A DNA stretch of 64,000 nt from Utricularia gibba (lineage: Eukaryota > Streptophyta > Magnoliopsida > Lamiales > Lentibulariaceae): assembly GCA_002189035.1 (NCBI GenBank), contig NEEC01000144.1:1-64000 (forward strand), read 5' to 3'. Numbering within the stretch: the first letter of the stretch is position 1; every line of letters begins with the position of its first letter. Positions 14,047 through 22,667 of the stretch are shown here, piece by piece. The translations under genes and the position numbers were made by a program. The notes beneath the pieces were generated by a model. The model worked only from the letters and a program-made list of their open reading frames with translations. It ran no database searches and was not told the origin of the DNA.

Positions 14047-14315
14047 GTGATCCATTTATTAACGTTGGGTTTTCGGCAGCTGCCTACATGGTTTGAAGGA
14101 AAAGCTTGTCGTTTTTGGTGGGTGCTTTCGGAATTCGTTCGGACCAATCCGGTCCTATTCGAAAAATCGTGATGCATTTTTGAAGTTAGGATGTCATGAG
14201 CACCCCAAATGGTTTCTCCACAAGCTTTATATTTGAGGAGGCGCTCTCGAGGGCACCGGATCGGCCGGAGGTCGGTCGGCTCGGGCCCATAGTCATTTGT
14301 AGCCCGGCAAAAAAA
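14047..14315 (+). repeat. 25-bp-deletion monomer (3 of 9), also eroded
   Basis: At 269 bp this is the shortest monomer in the window. Besides the shared deletion (junction TTCGTTCGGACCAATCCGG) it has lost bases in CATGGTTTGAAGG, in TATTCGAAAAATCG and in GGTTTCTCCACAAGC. It has the AATCCGG substitution seen in several other deletion copies. Confidence 0.85.
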
Positions 14316-16540
14316 GTGATCCATTTATTAACGTTGGGTTTTCGGCAGCTGCCTACATGGTTTCTGAAGGAAAAGCTTGTCGTTTTTGGTGGGTGCTTTT
14401 GTTGGAACTTCATCCGGACCCAAGGTTCGTTCGACTCCTGAGCCCAATGGGGTCCTATTCGACGAAAATCGTGATGCATTTTTTTGAAGTTAGGATGTCA
14501 TGAGCACCCCAAATGGTTTTTTCTTGTCCACAAGCTTTATATTTGAGGAGGCGCTCTCGAGGGGCACTAGATCTGGCCGGAGGTCGGGTCGAACTCGGCC
14601 CATAGTCATTTGTAGCCCGGCAAAAAAAGTGATCCATTTTAACGTTGGGTTTTCGGCAGCTGCCTACATGGTTTCTGAAGGAAAAGCTTGTCGTTTTTGG
14701 GTGGTGCTTTGTTGGGAATTCATCCGGACCCAAGGTTCGGTTCGACTCCTGAGCCCAATGGGGTCCTATTCGACGAAAATCGTGATGCATTTTTTGAAGT
14801 TAGGATGTCATGAGCACCCCAAATGGTTTTCTTGTCCACAAGCTTTATATTTGAGGAGGCGCTCTCGAGGGGCACCAGGATCGGGCCGGAGGTCAGGTCG
14901 GGCTCGGCCCATAGTCATTTGTAGCCCGGCAAAAAAGTGATCCATTTTTAACGTTGGGTTTTCGGCACTGCCTACATGGTTTCTGAAGGAAAAGCTTGTC
15001 GTTTTTTGGTGGGTGCTTTGTTCGGAAATTCGTCCGGACCCAAGGTTCGGTTCGACTCCTGAGCCCAATCGGGTCCTATTCGACGAAAATCGTGATGCAT
15101 TTTTTGAAGTTAGGATGTCATGAGCACCCCAAATGGTTTCTCAACCACATGCTTTTTATTTGAGGAGGCGCTCTCGAGGGGCACTAGGATCGGGCCGGAG
15201 GTCATATCGATCTCGGGCCCATAGTCATTTGTAGCCCGGCAAAAAAAGTGATCCATTATTAACATTGGGTTTTCGGCAGCTGCCTACATGGTTTCTGAAG
15301 GAAAAGCTTGTCGTTTTTGGGTGGGTGCTTTTGTTGGGAATCATCCGGACCCAAGGTTCGGTTCGACTCCTGAGCCAATGGGTCCTATTCGACGAAAATC
15401 GTGATGCATTTTTTGAAGTTAGGATGTCATGAGCACCCCAAATGGTTTTCTTGTCCACAAGCTTTTATTTGAGGAGGCGCTCTCGAGGGGCACTAGGATC
15501 GGGCCGGAGGTCAGGTCGGGCTCGGCCCATAGTCATTTGTAGCCCGGCAAAAAAGTGATCCATTTATTAACGTTGGGGTTTTCGGCAGCTGCCTACATGG
15601 TTTCTGAAGGAAAAGCTTGTCGTTTTTGGGTGGTGCTTTGTTGGAAGTTCATCCGGACCCAAGGTTCTGTTCGACTCCTGAGCCCAATGGGGTCCTATTC
15701 GACGAAAATCGTGATGCATTTTTTGAAGTTAGGATGTCATGAGCACCCCAAATGGTTTTCTTGTCCACAAGCTTTATATTTGAGGAGGCGCTCTCGAGGG
15801 GCACCAGGATCGGGCCGGAGGTCAGGTCGGGCTCGGCCCATAGTCATTGTAGCCCGGCAAAAAATGTGATCCATTTATTAACGTTGGGTTTTCGGCAGCT
15901 GCCTACATGGTTTTTGAAGGAAAAGCTTGTCGTTTTTGGGTGGGTGCTTTGTTCGGAAATTCGTCCGGACCCAAGGTTCGGTTCGACTCCTGAGCCCAAT
16001 CGGGTCCTATTCGACGAAAATCGTGATGCATTTTTGAAGTTAGGATGTCATGAGCACCCCAAATGGTTTTCTTGTCCACAAGCTTTATATTTGAGGAGGC
16101 GCTCTCGAGGGGCACCAGGATCGGGCCGGAGGTCGGTCGGGCTCGGCCCATAGTCATTTGTAGCCCGGCAAAAAAAGTGATCCATTTATTAACGTTGGGT
16201 TTTCGGCAGCTGCCTACATTGTTTCTGAAGGAAAAGCTTGTCGTTTTTGGGTGGGTGCTTTCGTTGGGAAGTTCATCCGGACCCAAGGTTCTGTTCGACT
16301 CCTGAGCCCAATGGGGTCCTATTCGACGAAAATCGTGATGCATTTTTGAAGTTAGGATGTCATGAGCACCCAAATGGTTTTCTTGTCCACAAGCTTTATA
16401 TTTGAGGAGGCGCTCTCGAGGGGCACCAGGATCGGGCCGGAGGTCAGGTCGGGCTCGGCCCCATAGTCATTTGTAGCCCGGCAAAAAATGTGATCCATTT
16501 ATTAACGTTGGGTTTTCGGCACCTGCCTACATGGTTTGTG

Positions 16541-16570
16541 AAGGAAAAAGGGAGTTGTCGTGGGTGGGTG
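16541..16570 (+). repeat. Scrambled segment inside one monomer
   Basis: Where other copies read AAGGAAAAGCTTGTCGTTTTTG, this copy reads AAGGAAAAAGGGAGTTGTCGTGGG. The otherwise near-invariant left-half AAGCTT is lost. No other monomer has this change. It could be a real local rearrangement or a consensus error in assembly. Confidence 0.7.
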
Positions 16571-18390
16571 CTGTTGTTCGGAAATTCGTCCGGACCCAAG
16601 GTTCGGTTCGACTCCTGAGCCCAATCGGGTCCTATTCGACGAAAATCGTGATGCATTTTTTGAAGTTAGGATGTCATGAGCACCCCAAATGGTTTTCTCA
16701 ACCACAAGCTTTTTATTTGAGGAGGCGCTCTCGAGGGGCACTAGGATCGGCCGGAGGTCAGGTCGGCTCGGGCCCATAGTCATTTGTAGCCCGGCAAAAA
16801 AAGTGATCCATTTATTAACGTTGGGTTTTCGGCAGCTGCCTACATGGTTTCTGAAGGAAAAGCTTGTCGTTTTTGGGTGGGTGCTTTTGTTGGGAATTCA
16901 TCCGGACCCAAGGTTCGGTTCGACTCCTGAGCCCAATGGGGTCCTATTCGACGAAAATCGTGATGCATTTTTGAAGTTAGGATGTCATGAGCACCCCAAA
17001 TGGTTTTCTTGTCCACAAGCTTTATATTTGAGGAGGCGCTCTCGAGGGGCACTAGGATCGGGCCGGAGGTCAGGTCGGCTCGGCCCATAGTCATTTGTAG
17101 CCCGGCAAAAAAGTGATCCATTTATTAACGTTGGGTTTTCGGCAGCTGCCTACATGGTTTCTGAAGGAAAAGCTTGTCGTTTTTGGGTGCTTTTGTTGGG
17201 AATTCATCCGGACCCAAGGTTCGGTTCGACTCCTGAGCCCAATGGGGTCCTATTCGACGAAAATCGTGATGCATTTTTTGAAGTTAGGATGTCATGAGCA
17301 CCCCAAATGGTTTTTCTTGTCCACAAGCTTTATATTTGAGGAGGCGCTCTCGAGGGGCACCAGGATCGGGCCGGAGGTCAGGTCGGGCCTCGGCCCATAG
17401 TCATTTGTAGCCCGGCAAAAAATGTGATCCATTTATTAACGTTGGGTTTTCGGCACCTGCCTACATGGTTTGTGAAGGAAAAGCTTGTCGTTTTTGGGTG
17501 GGTGCTGTTGTTCGGAAATTCGTCCGGACCCAAGGTTCGGTTCGACTCCTGAGCCCAATCGGGTCCTATTCGACGAAAATCGTGATGCATTTTTTGAAGT
17601 TAGGATGTCATGAGCACCCCAAATGGTTTTCTCAACCACAGCTTTATATTTGAGGAGGCGCTCTCGAGGGGCACTAGGATCGGGCCGGAGGTCAGGTCGG
17701 CTCGGGCCCATAGTCATTTGTAGCCCGGCAAAAAAAGTGATCCATTTATTAACGTTGGGTTTTCGGCAGCTGCCTACATGGTTTCTGAAGGAAAAGCTTG
17801 TCGTTTTTGGGTGGGTGCTTTTGTTGGGAATTCATCCGGACCCAAGGTTCGGTTCGACTCCTGAGCCCAATGGGGTCCTATTCGACGAAAATCGTGATGC
17901 ATTTTTTGAAGTTAGGATGTCATGAGCACCCCAAATGGTTTTCTTGTCCACAAGCTTTATATTTGAGGAGGCGCTCTCGAGGGGCACTAGGATCGGGCCG
18001 GAGGTCAGGTCGGGCTCGGCCCATAGTCATTTGTAGCCCGGCAAAAAATGTGATCCATTTATTAACGTTGGGTTTTCGGCACCTGCCTACATGGTTTCTG
18101 AAGGAAAAGCTTGTCGTTTTTGGGTGGGTGCTTTGTTGGGAAGTTCATCCGGACCCAAGGTTCGGTTCGACTCCTGAGCCCAATGGGGTCCTATTCGACG
18201 AAAATCGTGATGCATTTTTTTGAAGTTAGGATGTCATGAGCACCCCAAATGGTTTTCTTGTCCACAAGCTTTATATTTGAGGAGGCGCTCTCGAGGGGCA
18301 CAGGATCGGGCCGGAGGTCAGGTCGGGCTCGGCCCATAGTCATTTGTAGCCCGGCAAAAAATGTGATCCATTTATTAACGTTGGGTTTTC

Positions 18391-18404
18391 GGCAGGATGG
18401 TTCT
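18391..18404 (+). repeat. Private deletion of the palindrome region
   Basis: Other copies read GGCAGCTGCCTACATGGTTTCTG; this one reads GGCAGGATGGTTCTG. The GCAGCTGC dyad and part of CCTACATGG are gone. Confidence 0.75.
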
Positions 18405-20270
18405 GAAGGAAAAGCTTGTCGTTTTTGGGTGGGTGCTTGTTGGAATTCGTCCGGACCCAAGGTTCGGTTCGACTCCTGAGCCCAATCGGGTCCTATTCGA
18501 CGAAAATCGTGATGCATTTTTTGAAGTTAGGATGTCATGAGCACCCCAAATGGTTTTTGTCCACAAGCTTTATATTTGAGGAGGCGCTCTCGAGGGGCAC
18601 TAGGATCGGGCCGGAGGTCAGTCGGCTCGGGCCCATAGTCATTTGTAGCCCGGCAAAAAAAGTGATCCATTTATTAACGTTGGGTTTTCGGCAGCTGCCT
18701 ACATGGTTTCTGAAGGAAAAGCTTGTCGTTTTTGGGTGGGTGCTTTTTGTTGGAATTCATCCGGACCCAAGGTTCGGTTCGACTCCTGAGCCCAATGGGG
18801 TCCTATTCGACGAAAATCGTGATGCATTTTTTGAAGTTAGGATGTCATGAGCACCCCAAATGGTTTTCTTGTCCACAAGCTTTATATTTGAGGAGGCGCT
18901 CTCGAGGGGCACAGGATCGGGCCGGAGGTCAGGTCGGGCTCGGCCCATAGTCATTTGTAGCCCGGCAAAAAAAGTGATCCATTTATTAACGTTGGGTTTT
19001 CGGCACTGCCTACATGGTTTCTGAAGGAAAAGCTTGTCGTTTTTGGGTGGGTGCTTTCGTTGGAATTCATCCGGACCCAAGGTTTGTTCGACTCCTGAGC
19101 CCAAGGGTCCTATTCGACGAAAATCGTGATGCATTTTTTGAAGTTAGGATGTCATGAGCACCCCAAATGGTTTTCTTGTCCACAAGCTTTATATTTGAGG
19201 AGGCGCTCTCGAGGGGCACCAGGATCGGGCCGGAGGTCAGGTCGGCTCGGCCCATAGTCATTTGTAGCCCGGCAAAAAATGTGATCCATTTATTAACGTT
19301 GGGTTTTCGGCAGCTGCCTACATGGTTTCTGAAGGAAAAGCTTGTCGTTTTTGGTGGGTGCTGTTGTTCGGAAATTCGTCCGGACCCAAGGTTCGGTTCG
19401 ACTCCTGAGCCCAATCGGGTCCTATTCGACGAAAATCGTGATGCATTTTTGAAGTTAGGATGTCATGAGCACCCCAAATGGTTTTCTTGTCCACAAGCTT
19501 TATATTTGAGGAGGCGCTCTCGAGGGGCACTAGGATCGGGCCGGAGGTCGGTCGAACTCGGGCCCATAGTCATTTGTAGCCCGGCAAAAAAAGTGATCCA
19601 TTTATTAACGTTGGGTTTTCGGCAGCTGCCTACATGGTTTCTGAAGGAAAAGCTTGTCGTTTTTGGGTGGGTGCTTTGTTGGGAAGTTCATCCGGACCCA
19701 AGGTTCGGTTCGACTCCTGAGCCCAATGGGTCCTATTCGACGAAAATCGTGATGCATTTTTTGAAGTTAGGATGTCATGAGCACCCCAAATGGTTTTCTT
19801 GTCCACAAGCTTTATATTTGAGGAGGCGCTCTCGAGGGGCACTAGGATGGCCGGAGGTCGGTCGGGCTCGGCCCCATAGTCATTTGTAGCCCGGCAAAAA
19901 AGTGATCCATTTATTAACGTTGGGTTTTCGGCAGCTGCCTACATGGTTTCTGAAGGAAAAGCTTGTCGTTTTTGGGTGGGTGCTTTGTTGGAATTCGTCC
20001 GGACCCAAGGTTCTGTTCGACTCCTGAGCCCAAGGGTCCTATTCGACGAAAATCGTGATGCATTTTTTGAAGTTAGGATGTCATGAGCACCCCAAATGGT
20101 TTTCTTGTCACAAGCTTTATATTTGAGGAGGCGCTCTCGAGGGGCACCAGGATCGGCCGGAGGTCAGGTCGGGCTCGGGCCCATAGTCATTTGTAGCCCG
20201 GCAAAAATGTGATCCATTTATTAACGTTGGGTTTTCGGCAGCTGCCTACATGGTTTCTGAAGGAAAAGCT

Positions 20271-20290
20271 TGTCGTTTTTGGTTCGGAAA
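20271..20290 (+). repeat. Private deletion in the first variable window
   Basis: GTCGTTTTTGG joins directly to TTCGGAAATTCG, removing the GTGGGTGCTTTG segment present in neighbours. The two sides share a TTGG/TTCGG-like end, which fits slippage. Confidence 0.75.
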
Positions 20291-22383
20291 TTCGTCCGGA
20301 CCCAAGGTTCGGTTCGACTCCTGAGCCCAATCGGGTCCTATTCGACGAAAATCGTGATGCATTTTTTGAAGTTAGGATGTCATGAGCACCCCAAATGGTT
20401 TTCTCAACCACAGCTTTTTATTTGAGGAGGCGCTCTCGAGGGCACTAGGATCGGGCCGGAGGTCTCGGCTCGGGCCCATAGTCATTTGTAGCCCGGCAAA
20501 AAAAGTGATCCATTATTAACGTTGGGTTTTCGGCAGCTGCCTACATGGTTTCTGAAGGAAAAGCTTGTCGTTTTTGGGGGTGCTTTTGTTGGGAATTCAT
20601 CCGGACCCAAGGTTCGGTTCGACTCCTGAGCCCAATGGGGTCCTATTCGACGAAAATCGTGATGCATTTTTTGAAGTTAGGATGTCATGAGCACCCCAAA
20701 TGGTTTTCTTGTCCACAAGCTTTATATTTGAGGAGGCGCTCTCGAGGGGCACAGGATCGGGCCGGAGGTCAGGTCGGGCTCGGCCCCATAGTCATTTGTA
20801 GCCCGGCAAAAAATGTGATCCATTTATTAACGTTGGGTTTTCGGCACCTGCCTACATGGTTTCTGAAGGAAAAGCTTGTCGTTTTTGGGTGGGTGCTTTG
20901 TTGGGAATTCATCCGGACCCAAGGTTCGGTTCGACTCCTGAGCCCAATGGGTCCTATTCGACGAAAATCGTGATGCATTTTTTGAAGTTAGGATGTCATG
21001 AGCACCCCAAATGGTTTTCTTGTCCACAAGCTTTATATTTGAGGAGGCGCTCTCGAGGGGCACTAGGATCGGGCCGGAGGTCGGTCGGGCTCGGCCCATA
21101 GTCATTTGTAGCCCGGCAAAAAAGTGATCCATTTATTAACGTTGGTTTTCGGCAGCTGCCTACATGGTTTCTGAAGGAAAAGCTTGTCGTTTTTGGGGGG
21201 TGTTGGGAATTCGTCCGGACCCAAGGTTCGGTTCGACTCCTGAGCCCAATGGGTCCTATTCGACGAAAATCGTGATGCATTTTTTGAAGTTAGGATGTCA
21301 TGAGCACCCCAAATGGTTTTCTTGTCCACAAGCTTTATATTTGAGGAGGCGCTCTCGAGGGCACTAGGATCGGGCCGGAGGTCGGGTCGCTCGGGCCCAT
21401 AGTCATTTGTAGCCCGGCAAAAAAAGTGATCCATTATTAACGTTGGGTTTTCGGCACCTGCCTACATGGTTTCTGAAGGAAAAGCTTGTCGTTTTTGGGT
21501 GGGTGCTTTCGTTGGGAAGTTCATCCGGACCCAAGGTTCTGTTCGACTCCTGAGCCCAATGGGGTCCTATTCGACGAAAATCGTGATGCATTTTTTGAAG
21601 TTAGGATGTCATGAGCACCCCAAATGGTTTTCTTGTCCACAAGCTTTATATTTGAGGAGGCGCTCTCGAGGGGCACCAGGATCGGGCCGGAGGTCAGGTC
21701 GGGCTCGGCCCATAGTCATTTGTAGCCCGGCAAAAAAGTGATCCATTATTAACGTTGGGTTTTCGGCACCTGCCTACATGGTTTCTGAAGGAAAAGCTTG
21801 TCGTTTTTGGGTGGGTGCTTTCGTTGGAAGTTCGTCCGGACCCAAGGTTCGGTTCGACTCCTGAGCCCAATGGGTCCTATTCGACGAAAATCGTGATGCA
21901 TTTTTTTGAAGTTAGGATGTCATGAGCACCCCAAATGGTTTTCTTGTCCACAAGCTTTATATTTGAGGAGGCGCTCTCGAGGGGCACTAGGATCGGGCCG
22001 GAGGTCAGGTCGGCTCGGCCCATAGTCATTTGTAGCCCGGCAAAAAAAGTGATCCATTTATTAACGTTGGGTTTTCGGCACCTGCCTACATGGTTTCTGA
22101 AGGAAAAGCTTGTCGTTTTTGGGTGGGTGCTTTGTTGGGAATTCATCCGGACCCAAGGTTCGGTTCGACTCCTGAGCCCAATCGGGTCCTATTCGACGAA
22201 AATCGTGATGCATTTTTGAAGTTAGGATGTCATGAGCACCCCAAATGGTTTTCTGTCCACAAGCTTTATATTTGAGGAGGCGCTCTCGAGGGGCACTAGG
22301 ATCGGGCGGAGGTCGGGTCGAACTCGGCCATAGTCATTTGTAGCCCGGCAAAAAAGTGATCCATTTATTAACGTTGGGTTTTC

Positions 22384-22393
22384 GGCAGCTGCC
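22384..22393. other. 10-bp perfect palindrome GGCAGCTGCC in the L half
   Basis: GGCAGCTGCC is its own reverse complement and lies about 28 bases into most L halves. Two recurrent variants destroy it: GGCACCTGCC (for example near 4502, 10671, 16520, 21463, 23320) and GGCACTGCC (for example near 14965, 25487, 31952). Short dyads recur in many centromeric satellites, but no function can be read from this one. Confidence 0.8.
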
Positions 22394-22468
22394 TACATGG
22401 TTTCTGAAGGAAAAGCTTGTCGTTTTTGGGTGGGTGCTTTGTTGGGAATTCATCCGGACCCAAGGTTC

Positions 22469-22479
22469 GGTTCGACTCC
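22469..22479 (+). promoter_or_regulatory. RNA polymerase III B-box-like sequence (recurs in most monomers)
   Basis: GGTTCGACTCC matches all fixed positions of the tRNA-type internal promoter B box, GGTTCGANTCC. The same site is present at the same offset (113 bases into the L half) in most monomers. One common variant, GGTTCTGTTCGACTCC (for example near 13227, 16292, 42224), changes the first G of the box to T. The 25-bp-deletion monomers lack it. I see no convincing A box (TRGCNNARYNGG) 30-60 bases upstream, and a T5 run (CGTTTTTGG) lies between. It could be chance or a relic of a tRNA-derived ancestor; activity is not shown. Confidence 0.35.
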
Positions 22480-22511
22480 TGAGCCCAATGGGGTCCTATT
22501 CGACGAAAATC

Positions 22512-22667
22512 GTGATGCATTTTTTGAAGTTAGGATGTCATGAGCACCCCAAATGGTTTTCTTGTCCACAAGCTTTATATTTGAGGAGGCGCTCTCGAGG
22601 GGCACCAGGATCGGGCCGGAGGTCAGGTCGGGCTCGGCCCATAGTCATTTGTAGCCCGGCAAAAAAT
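22512..22667 (+). repeat. Right 156-bp subunit (R half) of the representative monomer
   Basis: From GTGATGC to the base before the next GTGATCC is exactly 156 bp, homologous to the left half. It holds CTCGAG, which the left half lacks. It ends in CCCGGC plus an A-run where the left half ends in TTCGACGAAAATC. The right half contains two of the three variable windows. The equal length and collinear landmarks indicate an ancestral 156-bp satellite that was duplicated, diverged, and then amplified as a 312-bp unit. Confidence 0.9.
22520..22525 (+). terminator. T6 run, possible RNA polymerase III terminator
   Basis: Six T's follow GTGATGCA, 40 bases after the B-box-like site. The run is T5 or T6 in nearly all monomers. 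RNA polymerase III stops at four or more T's, so B box and T-run are in the right order for a short transcript. This only matters if the box is used. Confidence 0.25.

Larger units (their letters stand above)
125..15554 (+). repeat. Satellite block 1: mixed monomer types (50 monomers)
   Basis: Monomer starts (within about 4 bases): 125, 433, 744, 1053, 1365, 1675, 1987, 2297, 2609, 2919, 3229, 3542, 3852, 4164, 4474, 4786, 5097, 5407, 5716, 6022, 6305, 6616, 6927, 7240, 7549, 7857, 8169, 8479, 8790, 9101, 9410, 9718, 10010, 10324, 10636, 10949, 11258, 11569, 11883, 12193, 12505, 12817, 13117, 13423, 13737, 14047, 14316, 14630, 14937, 15248. Types follow each other without a long regular order. 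Recurrent pairs are visible, such as a monomer ending CAGGTCGGGCTCGGCC followed by one with the A-to-T change before GTGATCC (near 4474 and 10636). Three 25-bp-deletion monomers lie here (6022, 9718, 14047). Confidence 0.9.
22356..22511 (+). repeat. Left 156-bp subunit (L half) of the representative monomer
   Basis: From GTGATCC to the base before GTGATGC is exactly 156 bp. Its first 28 bases match the first 28 of the right half at 21 positions without a gap. Further on, ACATGGTTT matches AAATGGTTT in the right half. AAGCTT sits at offset 57 (offset 58 in the right half). The AGGTTCGGTTCGACTCC stretch at offset 107 corresponds to AGGTCGGGTCGAACTC at offset 108 of the right half in copies such as 9101. 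The two halves are therefore homologous along their length. Confidence 0.9.
22356..22667 (+). repeat. Representative full-length monomer (312 bp)
   Basis: This copy has the canonical 312-bp length. By hand count it has 66 C and 90 G (50.0% GC), with more G than C on the plus strand. It has 16 CpG, an observed/expected ratio of about 0.84. Restriction-type landmarks in order are the palindrome GGCAGCTGCC (22384-22393), AAGCTT (22413-22418), the left-half B-box match (22469-22479), a T6 run (22520-22525), a second AAGCTT (22570-22575) and CTCGAG (22594-22599). The next two monomers also begin 312 bp apart (22668 and 22980), so this is the best reference unit for aligning the array. Confidence 0.95.

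Noticed and set aside
22460-22490. tRNA gene
   Set aside because: Only the T-loop/B-box-like 11-mer is present. There is no acceptor stem, D-arm, anticodon arm or convincing A box at the right distance.
22574-22582. TATA box (TTTATATTTG) as an RNA polymerase II promoter
   Set aside because: The AT stretch varies among copies (TTTATATTTG, TTTTTATTTG, TTTTATTTG) and has no linked conserved start site or downstream gene.
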